NCBI GenBank assembly: GCA_016209145.1 | Contig: JACQWT010000045.1 | Coordinates: 1-43,803, forward strand | Source: Deltaproteobacteria bacterium | GTDB lineage: Bacteria; Myxococcota_A; Polyangia; Polyangiales; Polyangiaceae | DNA length: 43,803 nt | Direction of reading: 5' to 3' | Shown here: positions 6,946 through 14,517 of the stretch, one piece after another | Layout: every line of letters starts with the position of its first letter | Numbering within the stretch: position 1 is the stretch's first letter | Notes under the pieces: generated by a model | What the model was told of the DNA's origin: nothing | The model's input: only the letters and a program-made list of their open reading frames with translations | The model's database searches: none | Translations under genes and position numbers: made by a program

Positions 6946-9171
6946 ATGAGAGCCGTCCTCGAGGCCACTGCCACGCGGGCGATTGCCGCCCGGGCCGTCC
7001 CATCCCGGGACACGGGCCGTCTGGGCCGCCTCGATCTCTTCGTAGCCTCCGGGCTCGCGGTCGCGGTCGTGGATGCCGGGCTCGACGTGGCCTTGCGGCG
7101 CGGCCTGGCCCCAGCCCAGCTCGGCCGACATGCGCTGCTTTGCTTGGCGCTGGATGTCGTCGTGGGCACGCTGCTTGCCGCGGCCGCGGCGGCCGTGGTG
7201 ACGTTATGCGAGGGGCTCGCGCGCCTGCTCCCGGGGCGCTCGGCGCGTGCGCGCGACTGGCTCGGCTCTGCCCTGTACGGCTTGCTCGGCGGCGCGTTGT
7301 GCTTCTGGCCGGTGCGCTGGACGATTGGGGCCTCGACCAAGCGGGACACGGCGCTCGTGAGCTGGGGCCCCTTTGCGGCGTCGCTCTGCGTGGGGCTGAC
7401 GCTCGTGGCGGCGAGCTTGGCGCTACGGCACGCGGGGCGGACGACCGGCGCCGTGCGCTGGCGGCGCGGCTTCGTCGTCGCGCTGCTCCTGGGCGTCGCG
7501 GGCGGCGCGTGCACGTACGTCGATCTGACCTTCTTCGTCGCGCTCTACGCGCGCCTGCACGAGCTGCTGCACGCTTTTGGCGCTCTCGCGCTTCTGGGCG
7601 CCGTGGCCTTGCTGCTGCGGCTTCTCCAGCACGGCCGGCCGCGCCTGCGCGTGGGCGCGAGCATCGCCACGGCGTTGGCCGGCGCCTGGAGCTTCGTCTT
7701 CGTGATCGCCGCCGATGCACGCGCCTGGCTCGGCGAGGAGCTGGCCTACGCCTGGCGTCAGCCCGTGCGTGTCGATCGCCTGCTCGGGCGCGTGCAGCTC
7801 GCCGAGGCATTCCTCGCCGATCCGACGGGCTGGCGCTCGGCCGCGGCCACGCAGCTCGATCGCCTCCGCCGCCGCTACGACGTCGCCTCCACCGCGCTGG
7901 CCGGCAAGTGGCTGCAGCCGGCGGGTGTGCCGGCGCCGCTGCGCGACGAGCTCGCCCGCGCGCGCGCCGGCGCCGCGAACTACAACGTCGTCGTCTACTA
8001 CGTGGACACGCTGCGCTACGACGTCGGAACCGATCCCGTCACGATGCCCAACGCCGTGCGCTTCGCCGCGCGCAGCCTGAGCTTCGGTCGGGCGTATGCC
8101 ACCGCCTCGGACACCGTCTCCACCCTGCCCTCGCTGCTCGCCGGCAGCTACCTGCCGGAGGAGGCCGGCGAGGATCTGCTCGCGCGGGCGCGGCGCGGCG
8201 GCATGTCGAGCGCCGTCGCTACCGCCCAGTCGTGCGCCGAGTTCCTGGCCAAGCACGTGCCGAGCTTCCGTTTCGACCAGACGCTCAGCGTCCCCGACTA
8301 CGAGCCGGGCAAGAAAGTGTGGGGATACGGCGCGGACCGCGCCACCGCCGGGCCGGTCGTGGATGCGGCCCTGGGCTGGCTCGAGCACAACGCCCAGCGC
8401 CGCTTCCTCTTGTGGGTGCTCCAGTATGACGTCCATAGCTGGCACGAGCTCGATCAAGCCTACCTGGAGGCGAGCGCCCAGCGGCTCGGCGTGCCCGGCC
8501 ATGCACCGCTCGAGTGGCGCTATCGCGTGGCCGCGGCCGCGGTCGACCAGGGGTTCGGCCGCTTGCTCGCCGGGCTGGATCGGCTGGGCCTCGCCGACCG
8601 CACGGTCGTGGTGCTCGTCTCCGACCACGGCGAGGCGCTGGGTCGCGACGGCTTCTGGATGCACAGCACCTTCTTGTGGGAGTCGCTGCTGCACGTGCCG
8701 CTATCCATCCGCATCCCGCGGCTGGCGCCTCGGCGCATCGACGCGGTCGTCGGGCATGTCGATCTGCTTCCGACGCTGGCGCCCTATCTGGCTCCCGGCC
8801 CGGACGGCGGGCGCCGGCACGGCTTGGATCTGCTGGCGCACGTGGTCGCTCCTCGCTCCCGCTGGCCGCTGCCCCTGTTGGCGCTGGCCTCCCGCGGTCC
8901 AGATCTGGCGCGCGTGGGCCTCATCGATCGCGACCGCGACCAGCCGTTCAAGCTGGTGCTGCCCCTCGAGTCGGCCGTGCCCGAGCTGTACGACTTGCAG
9001 GCCGACCAGCCCGACGATGCCGAGGTCGGCGAGCGGAACCCGGGGAGCATGCTGCAGCTTCTCGACGAGCTGCTGCGCTCGCCGGTATTCCCGCGCGCCG
9101 CGGCGGATCAGGGTGTGCCTCGGGCCGCGACCGAGGGCGGCCCCCGCGGGACGGCGCGCGACCACGGATGA
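6946..9171 (+). CDS. Membrane-anchored sulfatase/alkaline-phosphatase superfamily protein
   Basis: The product is 741 residues. Residues about 26-260 contain roughly six hydrophobic segments (for example near 65-90, 103-120, 133-152, 172-195, 205-222 and 230-250). From about residue 344 there is an exported-type catalytic domain: NVVVYYVDTLRYD (metal-binding Asp), TASDTVSTLPSL near 385-397 as the nucleophile region, VSDHGE near 558-563 and MHSTFLWE after it. The formylglycine motif CxPxR is absent; Thr or Ser residues stand there instead, so the protein is closer to LtaS/phosphoglycerol- or phosphoethanolamine-transferase types than to true sulfatases. It probably transfers or hydrolyses a phospho- or sulfo-group on envelope lipids or glycans at the periplasmic face. 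The start ATG at 6946 is the first plausible one. The gene stands alone. Confidence 0.8.
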   Translation: MRAVLEATATRAIAARAVPSRDTGRLGRLDLFVASGLAVAVVDAGLDVALRRGLAPAQLGRHALLCLALDVVVGTLLAAAAAAVVTLCEGLARLLPGRSARARDWLGSALYGLLGGALCFWPVRWTIGASTKRDTALVSWGPFAASLCVGLTLVAASLALRHAGRTTGAVRWRRGFVVALLLGVAGGACTYVDLTFFVALYARLHELLHAFGALALLGAVALLLRLLQHGRPRLRVGASIATALAGAWSFVFVIAADARAWLGEELAYAWRQPVRVDRLLGRVQLAEAFLADPTGWRSAAATQLDRLRRRYDVASTALAGKWLQPAGVPAPLRDELARARAGAANYNVVVYYVDTLRYDVGTDPVTMPNAVRFAARSLSFGRAYATASDTVSTLPSLLAGSYLPEEAGEDLLARARRGGMSSAVATAQSCAEFLAKHVPSFRFDQTLSVPDYEPGKKVWGYGADRATAGPVVDAALGWLEHNAQRRFLLWVLQYDVHSWHELDQAYLEASAQRLGVPGHAPLEWRYRVAAAAVDQGFGRLLAGLDRLGLADRTVVVLVSDHGEALGRDGFWMHSTFLWESLLHVPLSIRIPRLAPRRIDAVVGHVDLLPTLAPYLAPGPDGGRRHGLDLLAHVVAPRSRWPLPLLALASRGPDLARVGLIDRDRDQPFKLVLPLESAVPELYDLQADQPDDAEVGERNPGSMLQLLDELLRSPVFPRAAADQGVPRAATEGGPRGTARDHG

Positions 9172-9207
9172 GCGGCCGGCCGCCGCCAGGCTCCGCAGAT
9201 CGGGCAC

Positions 9208-9405
9208 TCAGCCGTAGGGCAGAAGCAAGCGCAGCTTGCGCTCGTCGCTCCCGGAGGCCGTGTCGTTCTTGCGCAGCCGGCGGCAGCGCTTGCGGTTCTT
9301 GCTGATCATGCCGTGCGAGAGGTTGGCCTTGGCGCGGCGAAAGTGCCCCGACCCGGTCTTCCGGATCCGCTTGGCGGCCGAGCGCTTGGTCTTCATCTTG
9401 GGCAT
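9208..9405 (-). CDS. rpmI: 50S ribosomal protein L35
   Basis: The product is 65 residues from ATG at 9405, the usual L35 length. The N-terminus MPKMKTKRSAAKRIRKTGSG and the following FRRAKANLSH are diagnostic of bacterial L35, a basic protein of the large ribosomal subunit. The central segment SKNRKRCRRLRKN fits the family, and the C-terminus is LLLPYG. An upstream GTG/ATG-type extension in frame would add ten residues ahead of the conserved MPKMKTKR and is rejected. The usual infC-rpmI-rplT order is absent: upstream on the same strand is a CorA-type transporter and downstream is a convergent sulfatase-like gene, so this copy stands alone. Confidence 0.95.
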   Translation of the reverse strand: MPKMKTKRSAAKRIRKTGSGHFRRAKANLSHGMISKNRKRCRRLRKNDTASGSDERKLRLLLPYG

Positions 9406-9420
9406 GGCACAAGCCTGTAC

Positions 9421-9465
9421 AGGGATAAGGGGCAAGGGGCAAGGGGCAAGGGCTACGGGCTACGA
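9421..9465. repeat. Short direct repeats GGGGCAA (x3) and GCTACGG
   Basis: AAGGGGCAAGGGGCAAGGGGCAAGG is followed by GGGCTACGGGCTACG. It fills the 54-bp gap between rpmI and the corA-like gene and looks like replication-slippage repeats. Confidence 0.7.
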
Positions 9466-10530
9466 CCGGGGCCGGCCCGCGTGGTCGCGCGGAGCGGGCT
9501 CGGCTGCCGGCTCGTCCTCGGCGGCCTCGGCGCGATGGTCGACCAGGCGCAGCACGTAGAAGTTGACGGCGCCGAGCGCGGCCATGAGCAGGAGGAAGGC
9601 CGGGTAGGCGATCCGCCAGTTCTCCGTGCCGGTCATCATGCTCCACTCGCTCATCCCGCCGATGCCGGCGAGCAGCGTGAGCGGCATGAAGATGGTGTTG
9701 ACCCAGGTCAGCCGCTTCATGACCCGGTTGGTCTGGTTGGCGATGAGGGTCATGCGGTTGTTGACCAGCGACAGGTACATCTCCATGTGGCTGGACACCA
9801 TCTCGCGGCTGATCTCGGCCACCTCGAAGAAGCGCGAGAGGTGGTCGTAGATGTCGCGGTAGTGGTAGACGGCCTTCTCGGAGATGAACGGCGAGTCCCG
9901 GCGGCAGAGCCGGACCAGCAGCTCGCGTTCGTGGAACAGGCTCTTGCGCAAGCCGAGCAGGCGGCGGCGCAGGCGCAGCAGGACCTCGGGCCGAAACCGG
10001 GTGGGATCCTCGATGATCGACTCCTCGACCACGTCGAGCTCCTCCTGCACGAGCTCGAGGGCCCGGAACTTGTCGTCCACGATGCAGTCGAGGATGACGT
10101 GCAGCAGGAAGTCGGGGCCGCGGCGCACGTCCTCCCAGGCAAGCCGCACGGCATTGTCGATGTTGGGCCCGATCACGCGCCGGCCGGCGTCGTTGCGGTG
10201 GACCGAGACGAGGAAGCTCTTGCCGAGGAAGAAGTCCACCTCGTCGATGGCAAGCTGCTGGCCCTCGTAGCTCCAGTCGTTGAACAGGATGAACGTGTTG
10301 GTGGGCAGCACGTCGACCTTGGGGATCTGCTCGTCGTCGAAGCAGTCGTCGATCGACAGCGGGTGCAGGCCCAGCGCGTCTACTAGGACGCCGAGATCCT
10401 CCTTGGCGGGGTTGAAGAAGTCGAGCCAGACGTACCCTTCGGCGCCGATCGCGGCCAGGGCGTGCTCGCACTTGGCGAGCCGCCGGGGCTCGGTCCCGGC
10501 CACGATGTGGAAGAAGCGGTGCTCGGACAT
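9460..10530 (-). CDS. corA: CorA-family Mg2+/Co2+ transporter with GMS in place of the GMN signature
   Basis: The product is 356 residues, typical of CorA. Residues 1-260 form the cytoplasmic domain (VWLDFFNPAKED, LHPLSIDDCFDDEQIPKVD, then a long helix PEVLLRLRRRLLGLRKSLF). The stalk helix carries LVNNRMTLIANQTNRVMKRLT, after which TM1 runs about 278-296 (NTIFMPLTLLAGIGGMSE) and TM2 about 307-328 (IAYPAFLLLMAALGAVNF). CorA proteins normally have YGMNF at the end of TM1 as the periplasmic selectivity loop; here the segment reads GIGGMSEWS, so Asn is replaced by Ser at residue 294. It may be a divergent CorA subfamily with altered ion preference. The C-terminal tail is charged and cytoplasmic. 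The start ATG at 10530 matches the family N-terminus. Confidence 0.88.
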   Translation of the reverse strand: MSEHRFFHIVAGTEPRRLAKCEHALAAIGAEGYVWLDFFNPAKEDLGVLVDALGLHPLSIDDCFDDEQIPKVDVLPTNTFILFNDWSYEGQQLAIDEVDFFLGKSFLVSVHRNDAGRRVIGPNIDNAVRLAWEDVRRGPDFLLHVILDCIVDDKFRALELVQEELDVVEESIIEDPTRFRPEVLLRLRRRLLGLRKSLFHERELLVRLCRRDSPFISEKAVYHYRDIYDHLSRFFEVAEISREMVSSHMEMYLSLVNNRMTLIANQTNRVMKRLTWVNTIFMPLTLLAGIGGMSEWSMMTGTENWRIAYPAFLLLMAALGAVNFYVLRLVDHRAEAAEDEPAAEPAPRDHAGRPRS

Positions 10531-11464
10531 CGCCCCGGGAGGCTACCACAGAGCCGGCTGCGCCCGCCGGACAGGGCGGGCGGGCCCGCCGGGGGCCGCC
10601 GGGGGCCGCCGGCGGAAAAAAAATGCACGCGACGCAAAATAGGGGCTTGACGGGAAGGGCGGCGTCCGTAGATAGATGGAGTGACGTGACTACCGAGGCA
10701 GTGTCTTCCGACAACGATGCATATCCTCCAGGCGCCCGGCGTGTCAGCACGCGGGCGCGAAGCTTCCCCCGCCGCAAGCCGGCAGCCACCTCGGGTCTCA
10801 CCGGTCCACCGCTAGCGCCGCCGCGGGCGGCGGCAACGCGCGAGCTCGATGCGCCCCCTGCGCCGGGCGCGAGCGCGTGTTGCCGGGCCGCAGTGCGGCG
10901 GCGGAGCTGCCTTCCGGTCGCGCCGGGGAACGTCGGGCGCGCGACCGAAAACGAGGATCTTGCGGCTGGGCTTGTGCTCGCAACCGAGCCATGAACGTTC
11001 TCCCGGGACCAAGTAGGAGATACCGTCCAGCCGCTTGGCAGAGCCTTCGCCGGGGCATCCCCGCGCAAGGCGCCACGCCGGCGTGGATGTCTGGCCGCTC
11101 GGGCGGCCACCCCACGGCCGGTGCGGCCGGCTGCTGCGCTGCTCGCCAGCGGTCGGCCACGACACCAACGCGAGCAACCATCCCTCATGTCGGGGAAGCG
11201 GCCCGCCGGAGCGTGGCCGCGTCAGGAGCACGGTTCGATGGACTTGTCTGCCGTCTCTCCAATAGAAGGAGAGCGCGCCGCGAGGCGCTGTCTTAGGTCT
11301 GGCGCGCCGGATCGCAGGAGACGGTCCGGCGCCACGGTGGCGGCCGAGGGCGGAGGTCGCAGCGGCGCCCGGACGACGCGGGCGCCGGAGGCGGGGAAGC
11401 CGGCCGCCGGGGCCGGCGCGAGCGCGCGGCTCGGGCAAGCTCTTGACCAGCGGAGCAGCCGGCC
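10531..11464. other. Gap of about 930 bp without a convincing gene
   Basis: Open frames occur on both strands here, but their translations are Arg/Pro/Ala-rich and show no domain or normal protein texture. The first part has repeated GGGGGCCGCC units followed by an A8 run at about 10616-10623. A promoter-like site is at 10647-10674. The last 30 bp lead into the lysine aminomutase with GGAG at about 11450 ahead of ATG 11465. Confidence 0.5.
10647..10674 (+). promoter_or_regulatory. Sigma-70-like promoter sequence
   Basis: TTGACG (10647-10652) and TAGATA (10669-10674) are separated by 16 bp, in an AT-richer island of an otherwise GC-rich gap. No gene starts soon after; the next plus-strand start is 11465. 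It could drive a long leader or a small RNA, or be a chance match. Confidence 0.35.
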
Positions 11465-12775
11465 ATGAGCGCGGCACTTCAACCCACGCTTCTCGTACCG
11501 GAGCGGCGCCGGCTGCTCGAGCTCGCCGAGCTTCCCTGGCGCGCGCAGCTCCGGCACATCATCACCGAGCCCGAGCAGCTCGCGCAGTACGTCCCGCTCT
11601 CGGATCGCGAGATGGCGGCCATCCGCCAGGCGGCGGCCCTGTTCCCCATGGCCATCACGCCCTACTACGCCTCGCTCATGGATCCGGACGATCCGCGTTG
11701 CCCCATCCGCAAGCAGGCCGTGCCCTCGCGGCACGAGCTGGTGGTGGAGCGCAGCGATCTGGCCGACCCGCTGGCGGAGGAGGCGGACTCGCCGGTCGAG
11801 GGCCTGACGCACCGCTACCCCGACCGGGTGCTGCTCTTGGCCTCGAACCACTGCGCCGTGTTCTGCCGCCACTGCACGCGCAAGCGCCGGGTGGGCGATC
11901 CGAACCGGGCGATCACGCGGCGCATGCTCGAGCGGGCGTTCGACTACATCGCGCGCACTCCGGCCATCCGCGACGTGCTCGTCTCGGGCGGCGACCCGCT
12001 GATGCTTCCGGACGAGCGGCTGGACTGGATCCTCGGCCGCATCCGCGCCATCCGCCACGTCGAGGTCGTGCGACTGGGCACGCGGGTGCCCGTGGTGCTG
12101 CCCCAGCGGATCACACCCGAGCTGGTCGCCATGCTGCGCCGCCACCAGCCGCTGTGGCTCAACACCCACTTCAATCACCCGCGCGAGCTCACGTCCGAGA
12201 GCACGCAGGCGCTGGAGATGCTCGCCGACGGCGGCATCCCCCTGGGCAACCAGAGCGTCCTGTTGCGGGACGTGAATGACTGTCCGCTCGTCATGCGCGA
12301 CCTCGTCCAGGGGCTCGTGCGCCGCCGCGTGCGGCCGTACTACCTCTACCAGTGCGACCTCTCGCGTGGCATCGAGCACTTCCGCACGCCGGTCTCCAAG
12401 GGCATCGAGATCATGGAGATGCTGCGCGGGCACACGAGCGGCTTCGCCGTGCCCACGTACGTGGTCGACGCCCCCGGCGGGGGCGGCAAGATCCCGGTCA
12501 TGCCGAACTACCTCATCTCCATGGCCCCGCGGCGGGTCGTGCTGCGCAACTTCGAGGGCGTGTTCACCGTCTACCACGAGCCCGCCCACCACGAGACGAG
12601 CTGCCCGCCGAGCTGCGACCACTGCGACCAGAGCCGCCCCCGGGGCGAGCGCTGGTGCCCGGAGGTGGGCGTCGGCAAGCTCTTCAACGAGTCGAGCTCG
12701 ACCATCTCGCTCGTGCCGACGGATCTGCCCCGCCACGAGCGCCGCGGTGCCGGTTCTCCGTCCCCGGCCGAGTGA
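11465..12775 (+). CDS. kamA: Lysine 2,3-aminomutase (KamA family radical SAM/PLP enzyme)
   Basis: The product is 436 residues. It carries the radical-SAM cluster motif CAVFCRHC (Cys130, 134, 137), a GGDPLM motif near 175-180 for SAM binding, and the PLP lysine in GGGGKIPVMPNY (Lys342). Asp298 in YQCDLSRG and Asp335 in VVDAPGG match the two acids that hold the lysine amino group in known aminomutases, so true lysine 2,3-aminomutase activity (alpha- to beta-lysine) is plausible. A C-terminal Cys group (CPPSCDHC) fits the zinc site of the tetramer interface. EF-P beta-lysylation uses related enzymes (EpmB), but the kept substrate acids and the full length favour a KamA-like role, for example beta-lysine for osmoprotectant or secondary metabolism. 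GGAG lies upstream of ATG 11465. Confidence 0.9.
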   Translation: MSAALQPTLLVPERRRLLELAELPWRAQLRHIITEPEQLAQYVPLSDREMAAIRQAAALFPMAITPYYASLMDPDDPRCPIRKQAVPSRHELVVERSDLADPLAEEADSPVEGLTHRYPDRVLLLASNHCAVFCRHCTRKRRVGDPNRAITRRMLERAFDYIARTPAIRDVLVSGGDPLMLPDERLDWILGRIRAIRHVEVVRLGTRVPVVLPQRITPELVAMLRRHQPLWLNTHFNHPRELTSESTQALEMLADGGIPLGNQSVLLRDVNDCPLVMRDLVQGLVRRRVRPYYLYQCDLSRGIEHFRTPVSKGIEIMEMLRGHTSGFAVPTYVVDAPGGGGKIPVMPNYLISMAPRRVVLRNFEGVFTVYHEPAHHETSCPPSCDHCDQSRPRGERWCPEVGVGKLFNESSSTISLVPTDLPRHERRGAGSPSPAE

Positions 12776-12824
12776 TACGCAACGGGCCTGGCCTGCCGGG
12801 GCTCGAAGCGAGTACGCTCGCTTC

Positions 12825-13256
12825 ATGACGATCTCGCGACGAGCATGGCCCTGGTGCCTCGCGGCGGCGGCACTGGCCGCCTCGGCCGCGGGGCCGGCGC
12901 GGGCCGACGTGATCGGTCCGCCGCAAGCCGTCCAGTGTGGCCCCGGTCAAGAGGTGGTGACGGATCACGGCGGCACGCGCTGCCAGTACCGCTACTGCCG
13001 CAGCCCGGCCGACTGCCCGCCGCCGCTGGCGTGCGTGGCCCGCAGCGAGACGTACTGCGATCCCCGCGGCCAGCCGTGCCAGACGTCCGTGGTGCAGCGC
13101 TGCACCCCGGCGGGCACGGGCCCGGGAGGCACCCCGGTTTCCCCCCGCCGGCCGGGCTGCGCCTGCCGGGCTGGCGGGGAGCCGGGCGGCGCGGCTGGCG
13201 CCTTCTGGCTGGCCGCTGCCGCGGCGCTGGTGATGATGGCGAGGCGGCGGAGCTAG
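12825..13256 (+). CDS. Small secreted Cys-rich protein with MYXO-CTERM anchor
   Basis: The product is 143 residues from ATG at 12825. A Sec signal ([23 protein letters not shown]) ends just before DVIGPP. The mature part carries many cysteines in spaced pairs, including a C-x4-DC element (CRSPADC) also seen in its relative at 31745. The C-terminus shows the MYXO-CTERM pattern: a Cys-rich GCACRAGG, a short Gly/Ala spacer, a hydrophobic helix ([13 protein letters not shown]) and a terminal Arg cluster (RRRS). In Myxococcota this tail directs processing and surface display. It follows lysine aminomutase on the same strand with 49 bp between them. Function unknown; the cysteines suggest a disulfide-stabilised exported binding module. 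Confidence 0.85.
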   Translation: MTISRRAWPWCLAAAALAASAAGPARADVIGPPQAVQCGPGQEVVTDHGGTRCQYRYCRSPADCPPPLACVARSETYCDPRGQPCQTSVVQRCTPAGTGPGGTPVSPRRPGCACRAGGEPGGAAGAFWLAAAAALVMMARRRS

Positions 13257-13347
13257 CACGGCATCATCTCGCAACGCCCATGGCGCACGAAGAGGCTTGG
13301 CCGGCCTGCCAGGACGTGACCGCAGGCGAGGAGCGCAGGGGGTGAGC

Positions 13348-14514
13348 ATGCTGCTGCCGGGGACCCAGGTCGAGGCCCGCGGGCTGCCATGGGAGGTGGT
13401 GCACGCCGAGCCCGCCGGCGAGCAGCACCGGTTCCGGCTCCGCTGCCTGCAGGGGGACCTGCAGGGCATGGAGATCGACCTGCTGCACCCCTTCGAGCCC
13501 ATCCTGCCCGTCGTCACCGAGCTCGATCCGGGCCGCGCGGGACGGCTGCGGCAGTGGCGCCTGTACCATGACGCCTTCCTGCTGGAGCGGGCGCTCGGGC
13601 CGTCCGCGCTGCTCGCGGTGCAGCCCGGGCGCCTGGACATCGCGCCCTACCAGCTCGTGCCCGTGATGCGCGCGCTGCGCGTGAGCCGGCCGCGCCTGCT
13701 GCTCGCCGACGGCGTCGGCCTGGGCAAGACCGTGGAGGCGGGCCTGATCATGGCCGAGCTCATCGCCCGCCGGCGAGCGCATCGCATCCTCGTCGTCTCG
13801 CCGGCCGGGCCGCTGCTCGAGCAGTGGCACCGCGAGATGCGCGAGCGCTTCGGCCTGCGCTTCGACCTGGTGCGCAGCGCCGGCGAGCTCCAGGAGATCC
13901 GCCGCTCGCTCGTGCTCGGCGCCAACCCCTTCGACCACGTCTCCTACTGCCTCACCTCGGTCGACTTCGCCAAGCAGGAGAAGGTGCTGCAGGAGCTGGA
14001 GCGCACGGTCTGGGATCTGGTGGTCATCGACGAGGCCCACCACTGCGTGCGGCTCGGGGCGTCGGGCGACTGGGAGGACTCGCGGCGCCGGCGCCTGGCC
14101 GAGGTGCTCGCCCGGCAGACGGACGGCCTGCTGCTGCTCACCGCCACGCCCCACGATGGCTTCGACGCCCACTTCGCCTCGGTCGTCGAGCTGCTCGATC
14201 CGAGCCTCGTGGACGGGCGCGGCGCGCTGCGCGGGGAGCGCTACCGCCAGCACGTGGTCAGGCGCCTCAAGCAGCACGTCAAGGATCCCGAGACCGGCGA
14301 GAGCCTGTTTGCGGTCCGCCAGGTCACCCCCTGCGCCGTGCCGTTCGGGCGCGGCACGCACCCCGCCTTCGCCGCCTTCCAGCAGGCCACCGGCCTCGAC
14401 GCCGCCGGCGTGAGGCCGTATCTGAAGCGCCTGGTCCGCGAGCAGCGGGCCGTGACCGACGGACAGCGCCGGGGGATGAGGTACCGCAGGGCGCACGCAA
14501 GACAACGGAGCTAG
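13348..14514 (+). pseudogene. SNF2-type helicase truncated after the first RecA domain (DISARM DrmD-like)
   Basis: The open frame is 388 residues. It has an N-terminal beta module ([14 protein letters not shown], then LHPFEPILP) and a [11 protein letters not shown]-motif. SNF2 motifs follow: I ([12 protein letters not shown], 121-132), Ia ([14 protein letters not shown]), II (VVIDEAHH, 226-232) and III ([10 protein letters not shown]). All motifs of the second RecA/helicase-C domain (IV-VI) are missing; the protein ends about 80 residues after motif III with an Arg-rich tail. Full relatives, including DrmD of DISARM phage defence, are around 1000 residues. ATG 13348 is chosen over GTG 13342 because AGGGGGTG sits at ribosome-binding distance. 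The next gene starts 3 bp after the stop. Without helicase-C, ATP-driven translocation is not expected. Confidence 0.75.
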
Positions 14515-14517
14515 CCG

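Noticed and set aside
7978..8750. True sulfatase with formylglycine
   Set aside because: No CxPxR or SxPxR motif follows the first metal Asp; Thr/Ser residues are in the nucleophile region, so a transferase- or phosphatase-type member is more likely.
10531..10623. Rho-independent terminator from the GC-rich run followed by A8
   Set aside because: On the plus strand the GC-rich part is followed by A, not T. On the minus strand the T-run precedes the GC part. It does not follow a gene end on either strand.
8948..11188. 746-codon minus-strand frame across rpmI and corA
   Set aside because: It overlaps genes with perfect family matches on the same strand in a different frame and has no motif.
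10812..11477. 221-codon minus-strand open frame
   Set aside because: Its translation is Arg/Pro-rich with no recognisable segment; the window there looks noncoding apart from a promoter-like site.
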